Assembly: GCA_040902725.1 (NCBI GenBank) | Contig: JBBDWU010000015.1 | Span: 1-43,365, forward strand | DNA from: JACVRU01 sp040902725 | GTDB lineage: Bacteria; Actinomycetota; Thermoleophilia; Gaiellales; Gaiellaceae | Length of the DNA: 43,365 bases | Reading direction: 5' to 3' | Shown here: positions 31,779-43,365 of the stretch, piece after piece | How positions within the stretch are numbered: the stretch's first letter is position 1 | Layout of the letters: every line of letters begins with the position of its first letter | Made by a program: the position numbers and the translations under genes | Notes under the pieces: generated by a model | What the model saw: the letters and a program-made list of their open reading frames with translations, nothing else | The model's database searches: none | Told to the model about the DNA's origin: nothing

Positions 31779-34492
31779 TAGAGGGACGGATCGCGCTCGA
31801 GGGCGCCGTCCCAGGCAACGCTGCGCCCGATCCCCTCGTAGACGAAGCCGGCGCGGAGCGCCTCCTTCGGATCGAGGAAGTTGCGGCCGTCGAGCAGCAG
31901 CGGGCGGTGCATCGCAGCCGCCAGCGCGGGCCAGTCCTCGTCCGCGAGCTGGGGCCACTCGGTGACGATCACGGCGGCGTCGGCGCCCGCCACCGCCTCG
32001 AGCGGCGTCCCGCACTGCCGGAGCGAGGGCATCAAGGCGGTCGCGTCGGCGACGGGATCCCAGCCGCGCACCTCCGCGCCCTCGGCGATCAGCCGCGACG
32101 CCAGGACGATCGACGGCGCCTCGCGCATGTCGTCGGTGTTCGGCTTGAAGGCCAGCCCGAGCAGGGCGATCTTGGTGCCGTTGAGCGGGCCGAGGTACTT
32201 CTGGAGCTTCTGCACGATCCGCCGCTTCTGGAGCTCGTTGACCTCGATCACGGCCGCGAGGAGCTGGAAGTGGTAGCCCCGGTTGCCGGCGAGCTGCTTG
32301 AGCGCCGACACGTCCTTGGGGAAGCAATTTGAGGTCACCAGCCCGCCCGTCGTCACGAAGGTGTGGGCCTGCGGAATCTCCAGCGAATACACCCAGCCGG
32401 AGGATGGCGTGGGGCCGACCTCGACGACGCGCGCCCAAGCGGTAGGCCCCTCGTGCCGTCGGTAGCCTGTCGGCGCGATCCGCTTTTGTTGCATCGCGAG
32501 CGAGGCCTGGATAGACGCCCGGTCGCGCTCAGGCACGAGCTCCAACAGGCGCTCGACCTGATCGGCGCCGCTGATGCGCAGCCAGTAGGTGTCGCAGGTC
32601 GACTTCTTCGTCCGCCCGACGCGCAGCGAGCCAACGAACCCCAGGTCGCCGAGGAGGCGAAGCAGACCATCCGCGAGCTCCCTGCTCACCGTGCCGTACT
32701 CGAGGGTCACGCTCGGCCCCCGGTTCACGTACGACCAGGACCCGTCGCCGCGCCAGAGCCCGCCGAGGAGGGCGCGCTTGTGTTTGAGCGGCGCCGTCCA
32801 AATGTCGTCGGGCAGGCGCTGCTCGTAGCAGTTCGCTCCGAGACCGAGGACGCCGAGCCACCAGCCGACCACGAGCCGCGAGGCCACGTAGACCTTGGCT
32901 GACGTAGCGGCCTGCTGCCAGACGGCCTTGACGCCCCGGAACTGCCAGAAGCGCAGCACCTCCTCGACGAGGTCGTACTCGGCGTGCGGGTGGAAGCACC
33001 ACTGGAGCCTGTGTTGGCCGGCGACTGCGTGACCCTCGGCGATGTAGAGGCCGACGATGCGCCAGAACTCCTCGTCGGGCTCGATCGCGGCCGGAGCGTA
33101 CGTCCCGTTCTTCACCGTGCCGTAGCCGGCATGGTGCAGCGGCAACCCTATGGCCTCGGCCTCGCGGAGCCTCAGCGCACCCGATCGCAGGATGTCGCCG
33201 GCGCGGGTGCGGGGCCTGCCGAGCTCGCCGAGCGTTTCCCTGATCGCCGGCGCTCCCACCGCGGCCAGCTCTCTCCGATCCGGCCGCACGATGACGTCCT
33301 CCGAGGCGAGGCCCACGGCTCGCATTCCCGCAAGCACGTCGAGCGGCCTGGGTGTCTCCTCGACGGCGGCGCCCTGCGCGAGCGGCAGCCAGTCCTCGGC
33401 GGTCAGAACCTCGGCGAGCTTCAGGCGGATGTTGCCGCCCTGCGCATCGGCCACCACGAAAGGATGGTCGGCGGTGCAGCGGACGCGGCGGCCCATCTTC
33501 GTCTTGACCTCGAACATCGGCCCCTGGTACCGACGCCGAGTGGCCGCCGCCACCGGCAGAAACTCAGGAGCTTCACCATCGGGTCGCCATGCCAGCACCT
33601 CGAGGCCCTCCGGACGGATCGCATAGACGTCCTGCGGGCCGACGAGCTCAGCGAAGAGACGGTCGAGCCGGGTCAGCCACACACGTCCGCCGAGTCGGGC
33701 GAGGACCGTCTCGCGCCCGTCCAGGCACGAGCCTCCGAAGCCGATCCCGGCGCGCAGGAAGTGCGGCCCCAGCCGGTGGTCGAGGCCGACGCCGCGCGCG
33801 ACGTCGGTGACGTCCGCGCCGACGAGCTCGCAGACGTTCGCGATCTCGTTGATGAAGCTGATCCGCGTGGAGAGGAACGCGTTCGAGGCCATCTTGATCA
33901 TCTCCGCGGAGGCAACGTCGGTGCGGACGACCTCCCCCTCGATCCCCTCGTGGAGCTGCTCGACCGCATCCCCGTCGGCGGCGCGGAAGGAGCCGATCAC
34001 GATGCGGTCGGGATGCATGAAGTCCTGGACGGCGCTGCCCTCCGCCGTGAACTCGGGGTTCGAGACGTAGCCGACGTGCTGGAGGCCGCGCCCGTCGAGC
34101 GCCGTGCGCACCTTCTCCCCCGTGCCCACCGGAACGGTGCTCTTCATCACCACCGTCAGCGGCGTCTCGACGCCCGGCAGCTCGTCCACGACCGTCCAGA
34201 CCGCGGCCAGGTCGGCGTCGCCCGACGGCAGCGGCGGGGTGCCGACGCAGACGAACAGGAACTCGGCGCCCTCGATCGCCTCGCGCACGTCGAGCGTGAA
34301 GCGCAGGCGCTCGCGGTTGCGCGCGATCAGCTCCTCGAGCCCGGGCTCGTGGATCGGGACGCGGCCGGCCTGGAGCTCGGCGATCCGCTCCGGGAGGACG
34401 TCGCGGACGGTGACGTCGTGGCCGAGGTCGGCGAGGCACGCGCCGGTGACGAGACCGACGTAGCCTGCCCCGAAGATCCCGATTCGCGCCAC
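31778..34492 (-). CDS. ugd: UDP-glucose 6-dehydrogenase containing an intein
   Basis: 904 residues. Exteins (437 residues together) are a standard UDP-glucose dehydrogenase: Rossmann GAGYVG near residue 8, CVGTPP, KSTVPVGTG, NPEF.AEG and, after the intein, CFPKDVSAL, then GLAFKPNTDD. The enzyme makes UDP-glucuronate for surface polymers. The 467-residue intein (256-722) interrupts the GFGGS/CFPKDV motif so that the downstream extein's first residue is the catalytic Cys. It must splice for activity. GTG start, with TAGGCT 8 nt before it. The next gene (sugar nucleotidyltransferase) overlaps its stop. Confidence 0.95.
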   Translation of the reverse strand: MARIGIFGAGYVGLVTGACLADLGHDVTVRDVLPERIAELQAGRVPIHEPGLEELIARNRERLRFTLDVREAIEGAEFLFVCVGTPPLPSGDADLAAVWTVVDELPGVETPLTVVMKSTVPVGTGEKVRTALDGRGLQHVGYVSNPEFTAEGSAVQDFMHPDRIVIGSFRAADGDAVEQLHEGIEGEVVRTDVASAEMIKMASNAFLSTRISFINEIANVCELVGADVTDVARGVGLDHRLGPHFLRAGIGFGGSCLDGRETVLARLGGRVWLTRLDRLFAELVGPQDVYAIRPEGLEVLAWRPDGEAPEFLPVAAATRRRYQGPMFEVKTKMGRRVRCTADHPFVVADAQGGNIRLKLAEVLTAEDWLPLAQGAAVEETPRPLDVLAGMRAVGLASEDVIVRPDRRELAAVGAPAIRETLGELGRPRTRAGDILRSGALRLREAEAIGLPLHHAGYGTVKNGTYAPAAIEPDEEFWRIVGLYIAEGHAVAGQHRLQWCFHPHAEYDLVEEVLRFWQFRGVKAVWQQAATSAKVYVASRLVVGWWLGVLGLGANCYEQRLPDDIWTAPLKHKRALLGGLWRGDGSWSYVNRGPSVTLEYGTVSRELADGLLRLLGDLGFVGSLRVGRTKKSTCDTYWLRISGADQVERLLELVPERDRASIQASLAMQQKRIAPTGYRRHEGPTAWARVVEVGPTPSSGWVYSLEIPQAHTFVTTGGLVTSNCFPKDVSALKQLAGNRGYHFQLLAAVIEVNELQKRRIVQKLQKYLGPLNGTKIALLGLAFKPNTDDMREAPSIVLASRLIAEGAEVRGWDPVADATALMPSLRQCGTPLEAVAGADAAVIVTEWPQLADEDWPALAAAMHRPLLLDGRNFLDPKEALRAGFVYEGIGRSVAWDGALERDPSL
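32327..33727 (-). other. LAGLIDADG intein within UDP-glucose dehydrogenase
   Basis: Protein residues 256-722. N-terminal block A is CLDGRETVLAR, block B RCTADHPFVV (Thr and His of TxxH), homing-endonuclease blocks GLYIAEGHA (481-489) and LLGGLWRGDGS (575-585), and block F SLEIPQAHTFVTTGGLVTSN. The last residue is Asn722 and the +1 residue Cys723. The penultimate residue is Ser rather than the usual His, which may slow Asn cyclisation. Both endonuclease motifs keep their acidic residues (E487, D583), so homing may be possible. Confidence 0.93.
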
Positions 34493-34507
34493 GGCCGGGA
34501 AGCCTAG

Positions 34508-36451
34508 CTACCGGGCTTTAAGGGGCCGTAAACCCTTCGCGATCGCCAGCATCGTCTCGTTGCTCAGCGAGTGCAGCAGCGTGTTGACGACCCAGTACGT
34601 CGTGCCGTCCTCACGCAGGACGACCATGTTGAGCCGCGAGCCGCTGTAGTAGAGCTGGTAGCGCCGGCCCTTGAGCAGCACCGTCTTGTTCGGCCCTTCG
34701 AGCGCGGGCGCGCCCCGCCAGCGCGTCATCTGGATGCCCCAGTACTCGCCGCCGCCCGTGCGGAAGGTGAAGCGGGCGGTGGCCTGGCCGGCCATCTTGT
34801 AGACCCGCATCGGCGCCTCGGGGTCGGGCACGGAGTTCTGCTCGATCACGGCCGGCACCATCAGCGGGAACGGGAGCTGCTTCTGCGCCTCGCGCACGTA
34901 ACCGATCGTGGCGTCGGGATTCCTGACGACCGCCGGCGGCGTGCGCTCCGGTATCTCGTCGACCGGCGCGGCGGCGATCGAGCCCGTGAAGTTCACGCCG
35001 AGCACCACCGCGAGCGTCGCCTCCCCGGCGAGCGCGTCGATCGCGACCGGCGTGACCCGCACGTCCGCGTCCTCTGCGCCTCCGAGCAGAGCCGCCATCC
35101 TCGTCGCGGCGAGCTTCGCGTCGGCGGCCCCGTCGTCGTAGTAGACCTGCGTGCGCGAGTAGTTCTGCGTGGGAGCGTTCGCCAAAGCCCCATTCGCCGG
35201 CTCGACGGTGAGATAACCGCGCTGCGAGAGCTGGTAGGACGCGTCGGCCGCGACGCCGGGGACGCCGTTCCCGTTCAGCACGACGACGGTCGTTTGCTCG
35301 GGCGGCGGCGCCTGGGCCTTCGGCTTGACCCCCAGGGCAACCGCGGTCGCCTTCTCCGGCGCCTCCACGTCGGGCCGGGAGAACTCCGCCACCGCCTGGT
35401 CGATGCACTCCTGCGCGGCGAGGATCGAGCCGGTCGCCGACTGGTCGTAGCAGGAGGGCTCGATCTTCGTCTGGAAGACGTTCCCGGGCGGCAGGTCGAA
35501 GGCGAAGCCGCCCCAGCCCAGCACGGTGCGGCCGTCGATCCTGCCGTCCTTCGCCCCGATCTCGAGGTTGTCGCGAACGACGCCGACGATCTTCGGCAGC
35601 CTCAGCGGCGAGAAAGAGGTCGTCACGGCCTGCTTGAACGCCTGGATGAAGGTCTGCTGGCGCGCGAGCCGGTAGATGTCCGAGTCGGTGTGCCGGTAGC
35701 GGACGAAGTCCAGCGCCCTCCGGCCGTTCAGCTTCTGGTAGCCGGGCTGCAGGTCGATCGTCGCGAAGCCGGTCCCGGGCGGGTTGAAGTAGCGCCGGTC
35801 GATGTCCAGCCAAACGCCGCCGAGCTCGCCGACGAGGCGGACGAAGCCGACGAAGTTGACGGTCACGAGGTAGTTGACCGGCAGGCCGGTGAGCGCCTTC
35901 ACGGTCTCGAGCGCGCCCTGGGTGCCGCAGGTGGAGTAGGCCTCGTTGATGCGGCCCGTGAAGGGGGCGCGGTCGGGGCAGTGGATCTCGACGAGCAGGT
36001 CGCGCGGGAACGAGAGCAGGGAGAGCGCCCGCTGGTCGGGGTCGGCGCGCAGGAGCAGGAGCGTGTCGGAGCGGCCGCCGCCGCCGGCGTCCACGCCCTC
36101 GAGGCGCTCGTCGACGCCGATCGCGAGCGTGATCGCGGCCTCGCCCGGCAGCGGGATGTCGAGCCGCTCCTGGGCGATCCTCAGCTCGGGCGTGTGCGCG
36201 ACGACGTCGCGGACGGTCTGGTGGAAGTAGAGGTATGCGCCCCCGACGAGGCCGACCGCGGCCGTGACGACGGCGACCAGGAGCCAGCCGAGGGCCGCGA
36301 CGGCGACGCTCCCGGCGCCCCGGCGCGGCGGCGGCGGCTGCCGGTAGCGGGTGATCGTGACGGGCGGGGTGAACGCCGGCGGCAGGACGGCACGGCCGTT
36401 GCCTTTCGAGGCGGCGCCGCGCCGGATTCCGCGCTTGAGAGTCGTCCGCAT
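34508..36451 (-). CDS. LytR-CpsA-Psr family glycopolymer transferase with LytR_C domain
   Basis: 647 residues from ATG 36451 (a TTG two codons earlier is possible). A cytoplasmic basic tail is followed by one membrane anchor (SVAVAALGWLLVAVVTAAVG, near residues 48-75). The LCP domain has GVDERL, GRSDTLLLL and SFPRDLLVEI (residues of about 110-155) and LDFVRYRHTDSDIYRLARQQ, which carries the phosphate-binding Arg residues. A LytR C-terminal domain (VVVLNGNGVPGVAADASYQL) and a further C-terminal part follow. LCP proteins attach wall glycopolymers such as arabinogalactan or teichoic-like chains to peptidoglycan. It lies between ugd and metH. Confidence 0.9.
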   Translation of the reverse strand: MRTTLKRGIRRGAASKGNGRAVLPPAFTPPVTITRYRQPPPPRRGAGSVAVAALGWLLVAVVTAAVGLVGGAYLYFHQTVRDVVAHTPELRIAQERLDIPLPGEAAITLAIGVDERLEGVDAGGGGRSDTLLLLRADPDQRALSLLSFPRDLLVEIHCPDRAPFTGRINEAYSTCGTQGALETVKALTGLPVNYLVTVNFVGFVRLVGELGGVWLDIDRRYFNPPGTGFATIDLQPGYQKLNGRRALDFVRYRHTDSDIYRLARQQTFIQAFKQAVTTSFSPLRLPKIVGVVRDNLEIGAKDGRIDGRTVLGWGGFAFDLPPGNVFQTKIEPSCYDQSATGSILAAQECIDQAVAEFSRPDVEAPEKATAVALGVKPKAQAPPPEQTTVVVLNGNGVPGVAADASYQLSQRGYLTVEPANGALANAPTQNYSRTQVYYDDGAADAKLAATRMAALLGGAEDADVRVTPVAIDALAGEATLAVVLGVNFTGSIAAAPVDEIPERTPPAVVRNPDATIGYVREAQKQLPFPLMVPAVIEQNSVPDPEAPMRVYKMAGQATARFTFRTGGGEYWGIQMTRWRGAPALEGPNKTVLLKGRRYQLYYSGSRLNMVVLREDGTTYWVVNTLLHSLSNETMLAIAKGLRPLKAR

Positions 36452-36459
36452 CTGCAAGG

Positions 36460-36479
36460 GGAACGCCGGGCGGCGTTCC
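36460..36479 (-). terminator. Hairpin between metH and the LCP gene
   Basis: GGAACGCCG-GG-CGGCGTTCC is a perfect 9-bp inverted repeat in the 30-bp gap after the metH stop. Stable, but no U-run; perhaps a factor-assisted terminator, or a stem that shields the LCP start. Confidence 0.5.
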
Positions 36480-36481
36480 TG

Positions 36482-40087
<3,606 letters not shown>

Positions 40088-40103
40088 CCGTCCTCCAAGC
40101 CTG

Positions 40104-40137
40104 AAGAGACGGGACCCTGCAGCGGGTCGCGGCTCTT
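40104..40137 (-). promoter_or_regulatory. Hairpin in the metH leader
   Basis: Two nested stems, AAGAG/CTCTT (40104-40108 with 40133-40137) and GACCC/GGGTC (40113-40117 with 40124-40128), lie 17 nt upstream of the metH start. No SAM, SAH or cobalamin riboswitch consensus is recognisable around it. Confidence 0.35.
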
Positions 40138-40201
40138 TAGGCGTTTTCGCAAACCGGTCGCCAAGCTGCCGATCAAAGCTGTCCGGAAGTCGCGGCGAAT
40201 G

Positions 40202-41992
40202 CTACCGATCGAGCCACTCCGCGACGCAGGCGAGGCCGGACGCGACGATCGGCGGGCGGCAGCGCGCGAGCGCATCGTCGAGCGCGAGCCACTCGAAGGC
40301 CTCGTGCTCGTCGTCGAGCCGCACCTCGGCGCCGCCGGGCGCCTCGGCGGCGAAGATCGCCCAGTCGCCGCGGTTGCAGGACGTCTCCAGCAGCGGCAGC
40401 GCCAGCCCGGTCTCCTCGAGCAGCTCCCGGCGCGCGCACTCGTCCACCGGCTCCTCGCCGTCGCGGGCGCCGCTCGGAGGCGTCCACTTCCACTCCGGCC
40501 CCGGCGCGTAGCGGCGGCGCAGCAGCAGAAACTCCCTGCCCTCCGCCCCATGGCGCCAGACGACGACCGCGGCGCCGAGCGGCTGCTGTCGCGCCCCGGC
40601 GACGACGCTGCCCGTCAGGAACCAGAGCCCGTAGACGAGCCAGGGGATGCCCCAGACCTCCGTCTGGAGGCCGATCGCGAAGACCGCGGCCTGGGCGGCG
40701 AGCAGGACGGCCGCCCCCAGCCCGAGCAGAGCTGGCCCGAAGCGGCGCGCCACGACGAAGAGCGTCCCGAGGGTGGCGGCGGCGAGCGCCAGCAGCGCCG
40801 CGAGCCCGACGAACCCGGTCTCCACTCCGACCGTCAGGTAGAGGCTCTCGCCGGCGGCCAGCTCACCCTCGCCGAAGCGTTGCGCGATCTGACCGGTCGT
40901 GCCGAGCCCGCGCCCCAGCGGCTCGTCGAGCAGGTTCTCGAAGCTGCGGCGGAGCTCGGAGAGGTGCGAGCGCGAGGAGGCGTCGGAGAAGCCGCTCGTC
41001 GTCTCCAGCGGGCTCCCCTCCTCGAGCGGCCCCTCCTCCTGCGCCCGCCGCTCCTGGTAGGCGCGGTCCTCGGGGAAGAACCGCGTTTCGGGCGCCACCC
41101 ACGGAAACACCGCGGCCATCCCCACGCTCGTAGCGAGCACGGCGACGCCCGCGACGGCGGGCACCCAGCTGCGCCGGACGAGGGCGAGCAGCACGAGCGC
41201 GCCGAAGAACCCGATCGCAGCAGCGCGGCTGAACGCGAGCAGGAAGGCGGCCAGAATGACGGCAGCGGCCAGGCCGGCGCGGAGGCGCGGCCGCGCGACC
41301 ACCGCGACCAGGAGGGCGATTCCGAGCAAGTAGGCGGTCCCCAGCGGGCTGAGGAAGCTCGAGATCAGCCGGCGGAAGACGCCGTCCGAGAGGTTGAGCG
41401 CCCAGTTGTCGGGCAGGCCGGCCGGGCCGTGGAACGCCGGGAAGTCGAGCTGCTCCGAGTAGTAGCCCTTCGCCCCCCAGGCCCGCCACTGGTCGAGCGT
41501 CAAGCCGTAGTGCTCGGCGATGCCGAGAACGGAGACGGCGACCGCGGTGCCGAGCGCCACGGCCGCCAGGCGCCGCCACTCGCGCGCAGTGAGCACGAGC
41601 GCGCGGCCCACGGCGTACGCCGCGACCGGGAGCGCGATCCCACGCAGGCCGTAGAGGCGGCCCTGGAGGTCGGCCTCGGTCGGCACGAAGAAATACGCGA
41701 CCGCGACGAGCGCCAGCGCGAGCACGGCCCAGTCCAGCCACCAGAGCCGGCGCGGGAGCTGCCGGTGGACGACGACCGAGAGCAGCGCGGTGCCGAGCAG
41801 GATCTCCTTCCACGCCTGGAGGACGGTCAGCTGCCAGCCCTCGGCTCCGGCCAGCCAGAGCCCCATGAAGGCCGCGTTGTGGAAGGCGAGCCCGACGAGG
41901 AAGGCGTAGAGCGCGTACAGCGGGCGGCGCCACACGAGCCACGCGCCGGCGGCGAGCACCGGAGCGCCCAGGGCGAGGACCAGCCAGGTCAC
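40202..41992 (-). CDS. O-antigen-ligase/Wzy-like membrane protein fused to a C-terminal Nudix hydrolase
   Basis: 596 residues from GTG 41992. Residues 1 to about 455 have about ten hydrophobic segments, a loop of about 75 residues with many charged residues (DRAYQERRAQEEGPLEEG) and the LGRGLGTTG motif typical of O-antigen ligase/polymerase-like proteins. The sequence continues without a stop into a Nudix domain of about 130 residues. Its box at 508-530 is perfect: G-x5-E-x7-R-E-L-L-E-E-T-G-L. The join is at about residues 450-465 (VVAGARQQPLGAAVVVWRH). Such a fusion is, to my knowledge, unusual; it might couple polymer ligation to nucleotide-sugar or diphosphate hydrolysis. Confidence 0.85.
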   Translation of the reverse strand: MTWLVLALGAPVLAAGAWLVWRRPLYALYAFLVGLAFHNAAFMGLWLAGAEGWQLTVLQAWKEILLGTALLSVVVHRQLPRRLWWLDWAVLALALVAVAYFFVPTEADLQGRLYGLRGIALPVAAYAVGRALVLTAREWRRLAAVALGTAVAVSVLGIAEHYGLTLDQWRAWGAKGYYSEQLDFPAFHGPAGLPDNWALNLSDGVFRRLISSFLSPLGTAYLLGIALLVAVVARPRLRAGLAAAVILAAFLLAFSRAAAIGFFGALVLLALVRRSWVPAVAGVAVLATSVGMAAVFPWVAPETRFFPEDRAYQERRAQEEGPLEEGSPLETTSGFSDASSRSHLSELRRSFENLLDEPLGRGLGTTGQIAQRFGEGELAAGESLYLTVGVETGFVGLAALLALAAATLGTLFVVARRFGPALLGLGAAVLLAAQAAVFAIGLQTEVWGIPWLVYGLWFLTGSVVAGARQQPLGAAVVVWRHGAEGREFLLLRRRYAPGPEWKWTPPSGARDGEEPVDECARRELLEETGLALPLLETSCNRGDWAIFAAEAPGGAEVRLDDEHEAFEWLALDDALARCRPPIVASGLACVAEWLDR

Positions 41993-42001
41993 GACAAGGA
42001 G

Positions 42002-42011
42002 ACGGTACAGT
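42002..42011. promoter_or_regulatory. Divergent promoter with overlapping -10 boxes
   Basis: ACGGTACAGT reads TACAGT on the plus strand (methyltransferase) and TACCGT on the minus strand (ligase-Nudix gene). The two hexamers share the central TA, the same layout as at 13887-13896. Confidence 0.5.
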
Positions 42012-42021
42012 CGCTCGCGGC

Positions 42022-42759
42022 GTGCGCCGGCACCAGCGCGACTGGGAGGACCTGGCCGAGGTCGACCCGCTCTGGGCCGTCCTCTCCGATCCCGAGCGCC
42101 GCGGCGGCCGCTGGGAGCTCGACGAGTTTCTCGCCACTGGGACAGGCGACGTGGAGCGCGTCCTGCGGGTCGCGGCAGAACTCGGGCGGCCGGCGGGCCG
42201 CGCGCGCGTGCTGGATTTCGGCTGCGGCGTCGGCCGCGTCACCCGCGCCCTCGCGGCCCACTTCGACGAGGCGCTCGGCGTGGACGTCTCGGCGCTCATG
42301 GTCGACCACGCGCGCCGGGTGAACGCGGATGTCCCGAACGCGCGCTTCGAGGTCGACCCCGCGCTGCCCGAGGCTTCGTTCGACCTCGTCTACTCCCGCA
42401 TCGTGCTCCAGCACCTGCCGCGGCGGCGGGACGTGCTCGGCTACCTCGAGGAGTTCCTGCGGGTCGTCCGCCCCGACGGGCTCGTCGTCTTCCAGCTCCC
42501 GGACGCCCTCCCCTGGCGGCGCCGGCTGGCGTTGCGGCGACGCGCCTACGCTGCCCTGCGCCGGCTCGGCGTCGGCGCCAGGCGCTTGCACGACCGCGGT
42601 CTGAGCCCGATCCGCGTCATCGGCGTCCCCCGCGCCGAGATCGAGCGCTTCCTCGGAGAGCTGGGAGCAACGGTTGAGCTCGCCGAACCGGACGACGCAG
42701 TCGCCGGCCTAGCGAGCTTCCAGTACTACGTGACGCCGCCGCCGGCGACGCGCAGCTGA
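42022..42759 (+). CDS. SAM-dependent methyltransferase, class I
   Basis: 245 residues from GTG 42022. Motif I is VLDFGCGVGRVTRAL, followed by ALGVDVSALMVDHAR (acidic motif II), then FDLVYSRIVLQHLPRR and LRVVRPDGLVVFQLPDA. A methyltransferase_11/25-type fold. The substrate is unknown; the adjacent polysaccharide gene suggests a sugar or lipid carrier, though the C-terminus is basic. It converges on atpC with a 34-bp overlap of the stop ends. Confidence 0.88.
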   Translation: MRRHQRDWEDLAEVDPLWAVLSDPERRGGRWELDEFLATGTGDVERVLRVAAELGRPAGRARVLDFGCGVGRVTRALAAHFDEALGVDVSALMVDHARRVNADVPNARFEVDPALPEASFDLVYSRIVLQHLPRRRDVLGYLEEFLRVVRPDGLVVFQLPDALPWRRRLALRRRAYAALRRLGVGARRLHDRGLSPIRVIGVPRAEIERFLGELGATVELAEPDDAVAGLASFQYYVTPPPATRS

Positions 42760-43160
42760 TTCTCGGCGTGGGCGATCCGCTGCTCGAGCTGCCAGCGGTC
42801 GGCGGTGGAGTCGCCGGCGTCCACGCGCTCCAGCTCTGCGCGGGCCGCGTCGAGCTGACGCCGCGCCCGCTCGTCGTCGATCTCGTTGGCCGGCACGGCG
42901 TCGTCGACGAGCGCGATCACGCGGTCGAGCTCCACCTTGAAGAAGCCCGGGCCGGTCGCGTACTCGACCACCTTCTGGTCGTCGATGCTGGAGTAGACCC
43001 GGGTCGAGCCGGCCTTCAGCGTCGCCACCAGCGGCGCGTGCCGCGCCAGCACGCCGATGTCGCCGGCCGCGCCGGGGACGACCACCATCTCGGCCTCGCC
43101 CTCGAACGCCGGCCCGTCCGGCGTCACGAGCGACAGCTCGAAGGTGGGCCGGTCCGCCAT
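42726..43160 (-). CDS. atpC: F0F1 ATP synthase epsilon subunit
   Basis: 144 residues. The N-terminal beta-sandwich shows FELSLVTPDGPAFEGEAEMV and the GDIGVLARHAPLVATLKAG signature. A helical hairpin follows at residues 92-140. The ATG overlaps the atpD stop (TGATG). It regulates and couples the F1 head to the rotor. The gene is the usual last gene of the atp operon. Confidence 0.95.
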   Translation of the reverse strand: MADRPTFELSLVTPDGPAFEGEAEMVVVPGAAGDIGVLARHAPLVATLKAGSTRVYSSIDDQKVVEYATGPGFFKVELDRVIALVDDAVPANEIDDERARRQLDAARAELERVDAGDSTADRWQLEQRIAHAENQLRVAGGGVT

Positions 43161-43365
43161 CAGGCCGCTTCGGCGACCCGCGCGGCCTTCTCGACGGCCT
43201 TCTCGATCGGGCCGACCATGTAGAAGGCCTGCTCGGGCAGGTCGTCGTGCTTGCCCTCGAGGATCTCGCTGAACCCCGCGATCGTGTCCTCCAGCTTCAC
43301 ATACTCGCCGGGGGTGCCGGTGAACTGCTCGGCGACGAAGTTCGGCTGCGAGAGGAAGCGCTGGA
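43160..43365 (-). CDS. atpD: F0F1 ATP synthase beta subunit, C-terminal end (5' end outside window)
   Basis: The last 67 codons only: QRFLSQPNFVAEQFTGTPGE, then YVKLEDTIAGFSEILEGKHD and the C-terminal helices. This is the conserved end of AtpD (catalytic subunit). The rest of the atp operon lies to the right of the window. Confidence 0.95.
   Translation of the reverse strand, partial: QRFLSQPNFVAEQFTGTPGEYVKLEDTIAGFSEILEGKHDDLPEQAFYMVGPIEKAVEKAARVAEAA

Noticed and set aside
40088..40201. SAM, SAH or cobalamin riboswitch upstream of metH
   Set aside because: The conserved core words of these classes are not found; only a nested hairpin remains.

Overview
The window is a high-GC (about 70%) chromosomal segment of an actinobacterial-type organism, most likely a deep lineage such as Thermoleophilia (Gaiellales/Solirubrobacterales). 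This rests on gene content and order (hpf-secA-prfB-ftsEX with smpB-ssrA nearby, LytR-CpsA-Psr glycopolymer transferase, actinobacterial hypothetical families) and on the many starts placed 6-8 nt after a TAnnnT -10 box, as on leaderless mRNAs. It is inference without a database search. Nearly all housekeeping genes are on the minus strand.

Layout. 1-2590: ethanolamine-permease-like transporter followed by a type-I glutamine synthetase homologue (partial), then a YjbR-type protein. 2731-9101: accessory block with two convergent PD-(D/E)XK-like proteins, a decayed metallo-beta-lactamase-fold gene, a secreted P-domain/parallel-beta-helix protein, a PIN protein overlapping an intact MBL-fold paralogue, and a MazEF-type toxin-antitoxin pair. 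9130-11410: a 2.3-kb mini-island between 26-bp direct repeats of the tmRNA 3' end, holding a tyrosine recombinase, two tiny Cys-rich ORFs and about 500 bp of hairpin-rich noncoding DNA. 11385-18948: translation quality control and cell division: ssrA (tag ASANDELALAA), a GNAT protein, smpB, a TPR gene preceded by a duplicated smpB 5' end, a CDF transporter, a short RNase R, ftsX, ftsE, and prfB with the classic CTT TGA C +1 frameshift.

18992-21961: two paralogues of a small Cys-rich protein flank a lower-GC insert with a beta-class DNA methyltransferase fused to an Mrr-like nuclease domain. 21963-26659: secA, a hypothetical gene, hpf and comF. 26713-31020: sugar nucleotidyltransferase, mtnA, ahcY, a MerR regulator, a GFA protein and a cupin. 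31083-36451: surface-polysaccharide genes: sugar nucleotidyltransferase, UDP-glucose dehydrogenase interrupted at its catalytic Cys by a 467-residue LAGLIDADG intein, and an LCP transferase. 36482-43365: metH, an O-antigen-ligase-like membrane protein fused to a Nudix hydrolase, a methyltransferase, and the 3' end of the ATP synthase operon (atpD partial, atpC).

Themes. mtnA, ahcY and metH serve methionine/SAM recycling. UDP-glucose dehydrogenase, the nucleotidyltransferases, the LCP protein and the ligase-like protein serve the cell envelope. Restriction-modification, toxin-antitoxin, the ssrA island and the intein form the mobile/defence layer. The most novel-looking items are the Wzy-Nudix fusion, the ssrA mini-island with its structured noncoding segment, the translated smpB-derived leader, and direct repeats phased at 11 bp in front of comF, mtnA, hpf and mazE. 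Wherever promoters are named, they are sequence inferences only.
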